In this document: positions 1-8,155 of the stretch, piece by piece
Numbering within the stretch: the stretch's first letter is position 1
Layout: every line of letters starts with the position of its first letter
Origin: Holophagaceae bacterium
Lineage (GTDB): Bacteria; Acidobacteriota; Holophagae; Holophagales; Holophagaceae
Direction of reading: 5' to 3'
Length of the DNA: 19,386 bases
Assembly (NCBI GenBank): GCA_003158505.1
Contig: PMJK01000104.1
Coordinates: 1-19,386, forward strand
Made by a program: the position numbers and the translations under genes
The notes under the pieces: model-generated
Seen by the model: only the letters and a program-made list of their open reading frames with translations
Databases searched by the model: none
Told to the model about the DNA's origin: nothing

Positions 1-138
1 CACCAGGAAGAGGCTGCGGGCGCTATGCACCACCAGCGCGTTCATGCCGAACTCCCCCAGGCCTCCGATGGGGATGAGTCGCAGCTCGTCGGCGGCGGGG
101 GCTTCGGTCCAGGCTTCGAATTCGGGCACTAGGGGCAT
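1..138 (-). CDS. rnj: Ribonuclease J, N-terminal fragment (runs off the left edge)
   Basis: Only the first 46 codons are present, starting at an ATG at 138 on the minus strand. Residues 20-46 read LRLIPIGGLGEFGMNALVV and onward, the first beta-strands of the RNase J metallo-beta-lactamase domain (usual form LxxIPLGGLGEIGMN). In the family this is a cytoplasmic 5'-exonuclease/endonuclease for mRNA decay and rRNA maturation. The catalytic HxHxDH motif lies beyond the window, so activity cannot be judged. The start sits inside the last codons of rsmA (10-bp overlap), implying translational coupling to it. The first 18 residues are acidic and family-variable. An MBL-fold protein of another subfamily is possible but the GGLGEFGMN signature is characteristic. 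Confidence 0.85.
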   Translation of the reverse strand, partial: MPLVPEFEAWTEAPAADELRLIPIGGLGEFGMNALVVHSARSLFLV

Positions 139-947
139 GGCGATGGGAACACCTCCGGGTGTTGCTGGATGAGTTTTCTTGTGGCCTCTAGCCACGCCGC
201 AGGCGGGATCACTTCGGCGCGCAGCGCCGGAGCCAGGCCCACGCCCGCCAGAACCTCCGCCGGTAGAACCCCTTGCCAGTTGTTGGCGAGGGTCTTCCGG
301 CGATGGGCGAAGGAGCGGTGAAGCACGGTCAGAAGGGCGCGGCGCTCGGCCCGGCTGGGCGGGTCCTCCCGGGGCTCGAACAACACCGCGGCGGAATCCA
401 CCTTGGGCGTGGGGCGAAACGAGCCCGGCCCCAGCTTCACCAGCCGGGTCAACCTCGCGCAAAGCTGGGCGAGCACCGACAGGGGGCCGTAGGCCTTGGT
501 GCCCGGCACGCCCATGAGCTTCTGGGCCACCTCCAGCTGGAACATGAGCACCATCCGATCCCAGGCGAGATCCTCGGTCAGCAGCCGCGCCAGGATGGGC
601 GTCGCGGCATTGTAGGGCAGGTTCCCTACCACGGACCAGGGCTCGCCCCCCGGCAGCGGGATCCGGACCGCGTCCCCCTGCAGCAAGTGGAAATGGGGCC
701 GGGTCGAGAAGCGTTCCCCCAACAGGGCGCAGGCCTCCGGATCCAGGTCCACGGCCCACAGCGGGCGCCCGTCCGCCAGCAGGCGCTCCGTCAGCACGCC
801 CGGGCCGGGACCGATCTCCAGCAGGCGCGGCGCCTTGGACGCCAGCGCCGATCCCACGATGGTGGCGATGGCCCCCTCGTTCACCAGAAAGTTCTGGCCG
901 AAGGCTTTCTTGGGGCGAAGACGGGCGATGGGCGAGGGATCCGACAC
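129..947 (-). CDS. rsmA: 16S rRNA (adenine1518/1519-N6)-dimethyltransferase RsmA (KsgA)
   Basis: This enzyme uses SAM to dimethylate two adjacent adenines in the 3'-terminal hairpin of 16S rRNA during late 30S assembly. The 272-residue length is normal for the family. Visible motifs are GQNFL (17-21), the SAM-binding loop EIGPGPG (44-50), the acidic VDLDP (66-70), GDA (91-93), the catalytic NLPYN (109-113) and FRPTPKVDSA further on. The start is GTG at 947; no in-frame start lies upstream before a stop, and the Shine-Dalgarno match is weak. It lies downstream of the pilus operon terminator, so it probably has its own promoter in the 33 bp between, though none is obvious. The 3' end overlaps the RNase J start, suggesting a shared RNA-processing transcript. 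Confidence 0.97.
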   Translation of the reverse strand: MSDPSPIARLRPKKAFGQNFLVNEGAIATIVGSALASKAPRLLEIGPGPGVLTERLLADGRPLWAVDLDPEACALLGERFSTRPHFHLLQGDAVRIPLPGGEPWSVVGNLPYNAATPILARLLTEDLAWDRMVLMFQLEVAQKLMGVPGTKAYGPLSVLAQLCARLTRLVKLGPGSFRPTPKVDSAAVLFEPREDPPSRAERRALLTVLHRSFAHRRKTLANNWQGVLPAEVLAGVGLAPALRAEVIPPAAWLEATRKLIQQHPEVFPSPCP

Positions 948-980
948 GCTTCAGCGTACCACCTCGCCGCGCCCCCCACG

Positions 981-1002
981 AAAAGGGGCCCTTGCGGGCC
1001 CC
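981..1002 (-). terminator. Rho-independent terminator of the pilus operon
   Basis: Read on the minus strand, a perfect 7-bp GC stem (GGGGCCC / GGGCCCC, positions 1002-996 and 991-985) with a 4-nt loop is followed by TTTT (984-981). It lies 28 bp past the pilY1 stop and before rsmA. The T-run is short, so termination may be incomplete. Confidence 0.75.
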
Positions 1003-1030
1003 CATGAAATACGTGCAAATTATAGAATCG

Positions 1031-4000
1031 CTAGTGAATGGTGCGCCAGGTGCGGATCTTGGGGTAGCGCTGCTGCTGCTGGCCCAGGAGCGTCACCAGC
1101 GACAGGGTGGTCTGGGAGGCCCCCGGGGCCGGATTGGCCACGGCGACCGCCCCGGCCTGGATGACCCCGGTGGTGCCGTAGGTGGTGAGATTGGAGGCAA
1201 CGCCCACCCAGGAGGTGGCCTGACCGCTCTGGCAGGCGTTTGTAGTCGCATCCACCAGGAGGGGATTGAGGACGCTGCAGAGCAGGTTCGTATAGGTCGT
1301 GCCGCTGCCCCCGGTGCAAGCATCAGCAGAGGTCGGGGTGAAATAGGAATAGAAGAGCGACCCCGCCACCACCGAGGGTGTGTTGATGCCTTTGGGGATA
1401 AATCCACCAGAGGGAATGGGCAGGCCGATGAAGTAGCCAAATTTCGTGTTGGCGGGAATGGGAGTCCCGGCGGCCGTGGTGGGATCCAGGTAGTAGGAAA
1501 GGTCCTGCGGGTTCACCGCTGCCGCCGTGAGTGTGCTCAACAGCTGGCTGTCGATGATGCCCGTGTCAGGTCCCGCCGCGGTGTCGAAATTCCAGTCCCG
1601 GCTGTCCTGGCGGTCAAAGACCACCGTGAGGCGGTGATCCGTGGGGGCCGGGTTACTGGAAGAATAGTTGTAGTCCAGAGGGTTGTTGCGATCCCCGCTG
1701 ATCATGGCCACGCCCACAGCCGCGGGCGAAGCAGCGCCGCTGGCCTTGCCCACGCCGGGGAAGGAGCCCACCACGAAGGGGGCCGGCAGGGTGCTGTAGA
1801 GGGCGCTGCTGCCGCTGCCATCCTGGGACACTTTCCGGATGCCGGCATTGCTGCCGGTGCTGAAGGAACGGGTCGCCCCCCCGGTCCCCGAATCCGTCGT
1901 CCAATAGGCCAGGTCCGAGGTGTCCATCCGATAGCCAATATAGGGGGCAGCAGTGGCCGTCTCCTTGGAGCCCCAGCACCACAGGCCGCCGGCGAAATCG
2001 AGGAAGTAGGCCCGCTGGGCCATGCCGGAATTGAGGAAGAATTCGAAGGGGACCACGCCTGCGGCGATGGGGCCGGAAGCAATGGCGGGGGTCGAATGGT
2101 TGGCGGGGCTCAGGTCGACGGCTGCCAGCACCTGTCCCGTGTAGACATCCACCGCCAGGACCGAACGGCCCAAGGGTGTCTGCTGGTTGGAGGGCGGGTT
2201 GGGGTAGGTCGGGAAATTGTGTTCCACGGAGGTGTTGCTGTAGCCCCCGCCGAAGAAGACCACGTCCCTGAGGACCCCGTTGAACATAACGCGGCCCAGG
2301 GCCGGAGCACAGGTGGAGAAGCCCATATTCGAGAGGACAGTCCGGACCGTGGTGGCGGAGGGACCACCCGTGGGAATCCGCGAGGCAGGGAACACGGCCG
2401 ATTCATCGGGCCTGATGGACCAGAGCAGTGCGGGTGACACCGGGTTGTGAATGTCGATGGCGTAGTAGCTCCGACCGCCCTTCCCCAGCCCGAAGATGGC
2501 CACAGCCCGTTCCGGTCCTGGCGCTGTGCTGATGTCCACGACACCGTCGCCAGCCCCTCCTCCGGGCGTGGGCAGGTCCAGGAAATAGATAGACGGGGCG
2601 CCGTCCACCATGAAGCGGTGGATGTTGTTGGGGGTATTCAGGTAGTCCAGATCAGCCAGGAAATCCGTGGGGAGGAAGGCCCAGAGCTCCTGGACCTTGC
2701 CAGTGACGATGGTCTGGGTGGCCCCGGTGGAATCCACCTGCGTCGTCTGTGTGCTCACTTCGCCGAAGGCGTGCAGCCAGCCCTGGTTGGTCCCCGTGAG
2801 GATGAGGCGGAAGGTGTTCCCGGCCCCGCTGAGGCTGGCGGGAAGAAGGGACTTGACGTCGGAGTATAGGTACTGGAGCGTCGTCGGGCTCGAATTGATG
2901 ATGTCCCCCATGATGTTGGCTCGGTTGTTGGTCGGGACACCGGAGCTGTTGACGGGCCCCGTGAGGTCCGCGCCTGACACCAACTGGATGACCGCCTGCT
3001 GCTGGGTAGTGGAGAGGGCCACGGAGTGGGTGTTAATGTCCCGGCCCACGAAATTGGTGAGGCCCACGGTCGCATCCGTGAAGGGCATGCCGGTGTAGGT
3101 GAATGTCGAAAAGCCCGGTTCCGGTACGCTGGCGGTCCCGGGGATGCGCGTGAAGAGCTTCCGGCCGGTCCATGGGAAGCTGGCGGTGTTGGAGAGCACC
3201 GCCTGAGCGGACCAGACCGCAGTGGTGGAATCGAACACCGTGGCCACGTTACCCGTGGTGTCCAGGATCACTTCCTGGTTGTTGGTGGTCTTGGTGCTGA
3301 AGGCCAGGAGATCACCGGACCAGAGGACCCCCTGGCTGCTGGAGGGCACGAACTTGGCTAGGTAGATCTCGTTGCTGAAGGAGGTGCCCGTGTAGGGAAG
3401 GTTGGGGGGCACCGTGGAATTGATGTTCGGGGCGCTCGTGGCGGCGATGAGCGCGTACTGCAGGTCCGTGGCCAGGATCTCCGGATCGCTGCCGTCGAAG
3501 AAATACACGGCGCCCGGGGCCCGCAGGCCAGGCGTTGGATAGTCGGGTGGGTCCGCCGGATTTATCCACCAATCGTTATAGGTCCAGTTGCCTGACGCGT
3601 CCTTGACTGGAGCGACGAAGGGATGGAAATCGCTGGCCGCCGCTGGAGTGGAACTGAAATTTCCTGTGGTGACCGACGGGTCCCCCGCCACCGCGGCGAC
3701 GAACAGATTCCGTTTGGGGCTGGACGTAATCGACGAGGCATCGTTGAAATACCCCCCCAGGCTCACGCCCACGGTCATGGTGGTGACCCGATGGCCGTAG
3801 GTGCCGAAGCTCGTGCTCCCCCGCTTTTGGATGGCGAAGGGAAGGAAGGTGTGGGGCACCGCAGAAGTATTGGACGCCTGCTGAGTGGCCGCCATGTGGC
3901 CCCAGGGGCCGGGGGTGGTGCTGGTGGTGCCGAGGTTGGTATCCGTGAGGTGGGCTGCCACGCCCGCGAAGGTGAAGAGATTCCAATAGGTTCCGCTTCG

Positions 4001-5728
4001 GTCGATGCTGGTCTGGTTCGCAAGAATATACTCATTGCCGGCCAAAGCGCTGAGAGCGGCGTTCGATGCCCCTAGGTTCGTGATGTAGGGCGTCGTGGCA
4101 TTTGGGTTAGTGGTGCTGCTGTTATTGTTATCGACCCCGTCCGTGAAGACGATCAGGAAGTGGTTCATGCAGGCCGAGGGGGCCAGGGTTCCGGTCTCCA
4201 CGGCATTGAAGACGCTGTTGGGATCGTTGAACTGGGCCAGTGCGTTGGCCACGGCATAGGTCAAGGGAGTGCCATTGTTCGGGAACAGGGTGGCGATGCG
4301 CTGCATGCCGATGACCGAATTGCCGGTTTTGGAATTGATCCCTTGGGCGGAAGTGTTGTTCAGGACGGTCCAGGCGCTGTCACAGCCGTTCTGCTGGGTG
4401 GTGGGCACACCCGTGGTTGGAGTGACATTTGGATAATTGGTGGTATTGTTGTCGATAGTGGTTCCACTGGGTGAACCTTCCGAAGTCGAACCCGAAGTCG
4501 GATCCAGGAAGCGAAAGGCCCAGATAACATTGGCCTGATTCGCGATCCAGGCCTGGATGGCGGCGCGTTTGACGGCCTGGCAACGGGTGTAGGCCGGGAC
4601 TACGTTCACGGTGGCGGAACTGGTAACATCATATGTCGATCCACGATAAACCCCGGAACCGTTAAATTGAGGAACTTTGATGTTGGAGGTGGCGGCAGTG
4701 ATGGTAGAGGGGGTGGAAGATGTCCCATAGCCGTAGCCTTGGCCCCAGAGGGCATTCGGATCGGTGGTCGTGGTCTGGCCTCCAGCTAAGCCGGTCTTGA
4801 CAGCGTCATAGACGATGTACTGACCCGCGTAGGGCTGCCCTGTACCGTAGGTGCTGAGGAAGAGCCAATCAATATATGCTGCTTTGTACATGCCCGAACT
4901 GGCTGAGGCCGGCCCGTACATAAGTTGGGTGCTGGTCAGTGGTTTCGAGGATGGACTTGTACTTGTGGACGAAGATGAAGGAGTCGAAGTGGACCCGCTT
5001 GAAGTACTGAATATATAGGAGCTACTCGTACCACCGATCTGATAGCACAGATCCACTTCCATGCTCAAGCCGCTGCCGTAGGTGGTGGAGGTGCCATTGG
5101 CGCTGAGCTTGACCTGTGTATCCGTCAATGTCATGGAAGACAAGGGGTTGCCGGTGGAAGTATGATCTGTGATCTTCCATGGAATTGGGATGTCTACGGT
5201 ACGGGTGACGGTGGAACTAACTTTATAGGAGAAGCGGGCATGGCTGGCGGCGCGTATCCAGTTCCGGATATCTCCGATGCCATTGGCGTCTCCACACAAT
5301 ACCCCCGTGTTGCTGACAGCAGGCAAATTGGTTTGAGTGATCGCGGTGCCGTTGGGCATGACCAGGGCAATGAAATTCAAATTGTTTCCCACCCCCGCTG
5401 AGGTGCCCGAGATGCTAGCTGTGATTGTGTAGGTAGATCCACTTTTAGAAAGCGAGAACGTCATGTTGTTCTGATTCCCGGTGTCTTGCCGATCCAGATT
5501 GACGTAGAGGGGGTGGAACATGAGGGCCGACATGGACCCCGAGAAGTCGAAGACCGTGACGATCTCCGGCGGCGGCTGGGCGGTGGAGGCCTGCTGGAAG
5601 AGGTTCAGGAAGTCCGTAGGGCTGGCCTGCAACTGAGGATTGAGCTGGGCCCGCAGGGGCAGGCAGAGCAGGAGGCCCGCCAGGAAGGCAAGGGAAACAC
5701 CCATGGGGGACTTGCGTCGTCGGTTCAT
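1031..5728 (-). CDS. pilY1: PilY1-like type IV pilus tip protein (VWA plus beta-propeller)
   Basis: A 1565-residue secreted protein with a Sec signal peptide (residues 1-27, basic MNRRRK, hydrophobic core, likely cut after LRA). A von Willebrand A metal-site motif DFSGS lies at 61-65, and a second VWA element, FTDGVD, at 528-533. Between them is a long Ser/Thr/Asn-rich stretch, most extreme at about 231-268. The C-terminal half carries the PilY1 propeller signature: LTGTNQGWLHAFGE (about 972-986), VDGAPSIYFLDLP (about 1040-1052), FGLGKGGRSYYAIDI (about 1076-1092) and SVLAVDVYTGQVLAAVDL (about 1188-1206). PilY1 family proteins sit at the pilus tip or outer surface and support pilus assembly, adhesion and surface sensing. 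The calcium loop known from Pseudomonas PilY1 is not clear here. Start ATG has AGGAAA just upstream and lies 24 bp after pilX. It is the last gene of the minor-pilin operon. Substrate or adhesion target cannot be told. Confidence 0.93.
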   Translation of the reverse strand: MNRRRKSPMGVSLAFLAGLLLCLPLRAQLNPQLQASPTDFLNLFQQASTAQPPPEIVTVFDFSGSMSALMFHPLYVNLDRQDTGNQNNMTFSLSKSGSTYTITASISGTSAGVGNNLNFIALVMPNGTAITQTNLPAVSNTGVLCGDANGIGDIRNWIRAASHARFSYKVSSTVTRTVDIPIPWKITDHTSTGNPLSSMTLTDTQVKLSANGTSTTYGSGLSMEVDLCYQIGGTSSSYIFSTSSGSTSTPSSSSTSTSPSSKPLTSTQLMYGPASASSGMYKAAYIDWLFLSTYGTGQPYAGQYIVYDAVKTGLAGGQTTTTDPNALWGQGYGYGTSSTPSTITAATSNIKVPQFNGSGVYRGSTYDVTSSATVNVVPAYTRCQAVKRAAIQAWIANQANVIWAFRFLDPTSGSTSEGSPSGTTIDNNTTNYPNVTPTTGVPTTQQNGCDSAWTVLNNTSAQGINSKTGNSVIGMQRIATLFPNNGTPLTYAVANALAQFNDPNSVFNAVETGTLAPSACMNHFLIVFTDGVDNNNSSTTNPNATTPYITNLGASNAALSALAGNEYILANQTSIDRSGTYWNLFTFAGVAAHLTDTNLGTTSTTPGPWGHMAATQQASNTSAVPHTFLPFAIQKRGSTSFGTYGHRVTTMTVGVSLGGYFNDASSITSSPKRNLFVAAVAGDPSVTTGNFSSTPAAASDFHPFVAPVKDASGNWTYNDWWINPADPPDYPTPGLRAPGAVYFFDGSDPEILATDLQYALIAATSAPNINSTVPPNLPYTGTSFSNEIYLAKFVPSSSQGVLWSGDLLAFSTKTTNNQEVILDTTGNVATVFDSTTAVWSAQAVLSNTASFPWTGRKLFTRIPGTASVPEPGFSTFTYTGMPFTDATVGLTNFVGRDINTHSVALSTTQQQAVIQLVSGADLTGPVNSSGVPTNNRANIMGDIINSSPTTLQYLYSDVKSLLPASLSGAGNTFRLILTGTNQGWLHAFGEVSTQTTQVDSTGATQTIVTGKVQELWAFLPTDFLADLDYLNTPNNIHRFMVDGAPSIYFLDLPTPGGGAGDGVVDISTAPGPERAVAIFGLGKGGRSYYAIDIHNPVSPALLWSIRPDESAVFPASRIPTGGPSATTVRTVLSNMGFSTCAPALGRVMFNGVLRDVVFFGGGYSNTSVEHNFPTYPNPPSNQQTPLGRSVLAVDVYTGQVLAAVDLSPANHSTPAIASGPIAAGVVPFEFFLNSGMAQRAYFLDFAGGLWCWGSKETATAAPYIGYRMDTSDLAYWTTDSGTGGATRSFSTGSNAGIRKVSQDGSGSSALYSTLPAPFVVGSFPGVGKASGAASPAAVGVAMISGDRNNPLDYNYSSSNPAPTDHRLTVVFDRQDSRDWNFDTAAGPDTGIIDSQLLSTLTAAAVNPQDLSYYLDPTTAAGTPIPANTKFGYFIGLPIPSGGFIPKGINTPSVVAGSLFYSYFTPTSADACTGGSGTTYTNLLCSVLNPLLVDATTNACQSGQATSWVGVASNLTTYGTTGVIQAGAVAVANPAPGASQTTLSLVTLLGQQQQRYPKIRTWRTIH

Positions 5729-5752
5729 CGTGGTTTCCTATCGTGGGGAGGT

Positions 5753-6376
5753 CTATTGAGCGGGGGTACTGACCCAGGCTTCCTTGGCATGGAAGAAGGT
5801 CATGGCGAAGGGGCCTGTGCCGACCTTGATCTGGCTGTCGGATCGGAGCGCCCAGAGATCTGGGGCCTGGAGGGCGACGCTGCCCGCCGCCGGAGTGAAG
5901 GAGCCCTGGCTGACCCCCTGGCTCATGTCGGTGATGGGCAGCTTGCCCATGCGGGTGAGGGCCACCGTGAACCCCTGAGTGGTTCCAGACGCTGAGTTCA
6001 GTGTGGTGTCGGCGGGCGGTGTGGGCAGGGCCCCCGGGTCGTAGGGGGCCATGGTGGTCGGGTCATAGGCGACGCCAGCCTTGCTGGGGTTCTGGCCCAA
6101 CATGACCTTCAGATTGTTCATCTGCAGAGCGGTGCCAGTGGCGTTGGGGGAGTTGTACTGGTCCACCCAGTAGACGGCCCATTCGATGCCAGAATCAGCC
6201 ACGTTGCGCGCCATGGAGCCCTGACGGCTGGTGCCTGAGATGGCCAGCTCGCGGAGAGCGTTCTTGGACATGCCCATGGCGCCGACGGTGATCAGCACCA
6301 GCAGCATGAGGGTGACCAGGATGGTGATCCCCCCGGCCTGGGCCTCGTAGAAGGAACAATCGGTTCGGTCTCGCAT
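5753..6376 (-). CDS. pilX: PilX-type minor pilin
   Basis: About 207 residues. A short basic/polar leader ends in AQAG (12-15), followed by a strongly hydrophobic helix ITILVTLMLLVLITVGAMGM and then an AxxxADSGIEWA segment, the pattern of the PilX N-terminal domain (mature pseudopilin helix followed by the conserved AAEAG-like turn). There is no Glu at mature position +5, as expected for the PilX/GspK class that caps a pseudopilus tip. I place the start at ATG 6376 because GGGAG lies 5 nt upstream (6382-6386); a TTG at 6391, overlapping the pilW stop, is possible and would add five residues. PilX normally acts with PilV, PilW and PilY1 in the priming/tip complex; all are adjacent here. Confidence 0.87.
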   Translation of the reverse strand: MRDRTDCSFYEAQAGGITILVTLMLLVLITVGAMGMSKNALRELAISGTSRQGSMARNVADSGIEWAVYWVDQYNSPNATGTALQMNNLKVMLGQNPSKAGVAYDPTTMAPYDPGALPTPPADTTLNSASGTTQGFTVALTRMGKLPITDMSQGVSQGSFTPAAGSVALQAPDLWALRSDSQIKVGTGPFAMTFFHAKEAWVSTPAQ

Positions 6377-6381
6377 GGTCA

Positions 6382-6386
6382 CTCCC
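6382..6386 (-). promoter_or_regulatory. Shine-Dalgarno site deciding the pilX start
   Basis: Minus-strand GGGAG sits 5 nt before ATG 6376. It lies within the reading frame opened by the overlapping TTG at 6391, favouring the ATG. Confidence 0.6.
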
Positions 6387-6387
6387 G

Positions 6388-7587
6388 TCAATTCATCGTC
6401 AGACCCGAGTGCCGCGGTAAGATCACGAGGCTCTGGGTGAAGTTCTTGTAGGCTAAGGTCGTGCCGTTGGACGAATACTCGGACCGCTGCATCGCCGTCC
6501 GGGTGGTGATGTCCAGACGGACCAGGGTGGGGATATCGCGGAACCAGCCATACGGATCAACGGAAGTTTTCGTGAAATTGGCGCGTCCGGCGGTGGCCAG
6601 TTGAGTGTTGAGATCAGTCAGTATCCCATTTGTCCAACCATTGCCGAAATCCGAGTAGGCCGCGTTGAGTCCCGCCCAGGACTGGCCCGAATTGGCACTC
6701 AGGTAGACTTTGAAGTTTGCGATGTTCTCGGCGACGATGGTCTGCAGGGCCGGAACGGCTACGAAGCCGGCGGAATTGTAGGCGCCTTGATCCCGCACAA
6801 GGCAGGGGGTTCCGGTGGCCTTCTGGGGATCGTAGAGCTTCATCTGCACGCTGTAGCACACCATCTGCGCGGGCTGGTAGAACAGAACGCCGACGCTGCC
6901 GTTCTGGATGTGCTGGGTCTTGGGCGGGGCCCCCGAGGGGCCCACCCCGGTCATGGCCACCGAGGCGCTCGGGCCGACAGTGAAAGTCACGGTGTTGCCC
7001 ACAGGCGGGTTGACCGTCTGAATATTAAGGACCTCCCAAGAATCCTTGATGATGACGGATTGCCCGACTTGCACCATGCCGGCGTAAGTAGGGCTCCCGC
7101 AATCGACGGAGAAGGAGTTGTCCACCCCCGCCGATACCGTGGCCTGGTTCATGACCAGCGTGCTGGCGCTCTTGGCGAGATAGGCCCCGGCCGCACCCCC
7201 GGTGCCGGCCAGCGTTCCCTCGAAGGGGAGCGGTTGATCCAGGTAGAAATACAGCTGATCGGCGGTCTGCGGGTCGCCTGTCGCGGCCCCGGCCACCGCC
7301 ATGTTGGGCTTGATGAAGAATGCTGGACAGGTGAGGGGGTTCAGTTGGGGCGGTGCGGACAAATTGGTAATGTACAGGCCTGCCGTGTTCATGTCGTCGT
7401 AAAGCAGATCAATGGACATGCGGTTCCGGCGGGCGCTGGAAATACCCTCGCTCGAGGTGGTTAGTGTGCTGACGCTGGACTTGAAGACATTGGCCATGCC
7501 AGCCATCAGGATGCCGACGAACATCACGGCGACCAGCAGCTCGACGAGGGAGAATCCCGCCTCTGTGCATCGATTCCCCTTAGCCAT
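6388..7587 (-). CDS. pilW: PilW-type minor pilin
   Basis: About 399 residues from ATG 7587. The N-terminus has a class III (type IV prepilin) signal: leader MAKGNRCTEAG, then FSLVELLVAVMFVGILMAG with cleavage after Gly11 and Glu at mature +5. The length and the following globular region with IDLLYDDMNTAGLYI fit PilW, the largest minor pilin, located in the inner membrane before incorporation into the pilus tip. The start is set by a perfect AGGAGG 7 nt upstream; an in-frame TTG at 7608 would leave that site inside the gene. The start overlaps the end of pilV by 8 bp and the stop lies 11 bp before the chosen pilX ATG, so translation is likely coupled. Homology at the globular part is not visible by eye. 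Confidence 0.88.
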   Translation of the reverse strand: MAKGNRCTEAGFSLVELLVAVMFVGILMAGMANVFKSSVSTLTTSSEGISSARRNRMSIDLLYDDMNTAGLYITNLSAPPQLNPLTCPAFFIKPNMAVAGAATGDPQTADQLYFYLDQPLPFEGTLAGTGGAAGAYLAKSASTLVMNQATVSAGVDNSFSVDCGSPTYAGMVQVGQSVIIKDSWEVLNIQTVNPPVGNTVTFTVGPSASVAMTGVGPSGAPPKTQHIQNGSVGVLFYQPAQMVCYSVQMKLYDPQKATGTPCLVRDQGAYNSAGFVAVPALQTIVAENIANFKVYLSANSGQSWAGLNAAYSDFGNGWTNGILTDLNTQLATAGRANFTKTSVDPYGWFRDIPTLVRLDITTRTAMQRSEYSSNGTTLAYKNFTQSLVILPRHSGLTMN

Positions 7588-8155
7588 GGATGATCCTCCT
7601 GGTGACAACCACCGTGCGCGGGATGGCCACGCTGGTGGCCTGATTCACCTGATCCGCGAAGCTCACGTTGACCGTGAAGTCAGAAATGATCCCCGTACCG
7701 GCACTGCCGACATTGTTCTGGGCGACGTACACGTTGTAGAAGGGCGTGGAATCGCTGGGATCCGGCGCATTGGCCACGGGTACCTGGCCCTTGATGGTGA
7801 AGGTTGCAGTTGGGGTTGGGGTGGGAGGAGGGCCGATTGTAATGCTGGTAGGAATCGTGGCGGGTACCTTGTTGACGTATTGAAGTTTTGTGAGGGCCAC
7901 CGGGGTCGCCACCTGGGTGGCCGTGATGTTGAGCCAGGAGAGGCGCCCCTCCATCTCGATCTGATCCATGACCATCTCACCCACCTGCACGGCGGTTCCC
8001 AGGCTCCTGCCCCCGCGGGAGCCCTTGAGGGCCATGACTTGGAGCATGGTCAGACCCATGATCCCGACCGCCAGGATGAAGGCGGTCATGAGCATCTCGA
8101 CCAGACTGAAGCCCCGCTGGGCCCGTACCGAAGTCCTTCTTCGCAGGTATCGCAT
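7580..8155 (-). CDS. pilV: PilV-type minor pilin
   Basis: 191 residues from ATG 8155. The leader MRYLRRRTSVRAQRG is followed by FSLVEMLMTAFILAVGIMGL, a canonical prepilin-peptidase site (cut after Gly15, Glu at mature +5). The pattern FSLVExLxAxxILAVGIxGL is the hallmark of the PilV N-terminal domain. A short Pro/Thr stretch (PPPTPTPTATFT) lies mid-protein. The open frame continues upstream to 8485 but that part is antisense-like shadow inside the preceding pseudopilin gene; the ATG at 8155 shares one base with the preceding stop (TGATG) and has a strong GGAGGAGA 5 nt upstream. PilV should join PilW/PilX in the tip/priming complex. Confidence 0.9.
   Translation of the reverse strand: MRYLRRRTSVRAQRGFSLVEMLMTAFILAVGIMGLTMLQVMALKGSRGGRSLGTAVQVGEMVMDQIEMEGRLSWLNITATQVATPVALTKLQYVNKVPATIPTSITIGPPPTPTPTATFTIKGQVPVANAPDPSDSTPFYNVYVAQNNVGSAGTGIISDFTVNVSFADQVNQATSVAIPRTVVVTRRIIHG
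7595..7600 (-). promoter_or_regulatory. Shine-Dalgarno site deciding the pilW start
   Basis: A perfect AGGAGG on the minus strand, 7 nt before ATG 7587, inside the pilV coding end. It argues against the upstream in-frame TTG at 7608. Confidence 0.75.

Noticed and set aside
992..2437. 481-codon open frame on the plus strand
   Set aside because: It is antisense to pilY1, low in hydrophobic structure and rich in Gly/Arg/His, as expected for a shadow in GC-rich DNA; pilY1 has clear domains.
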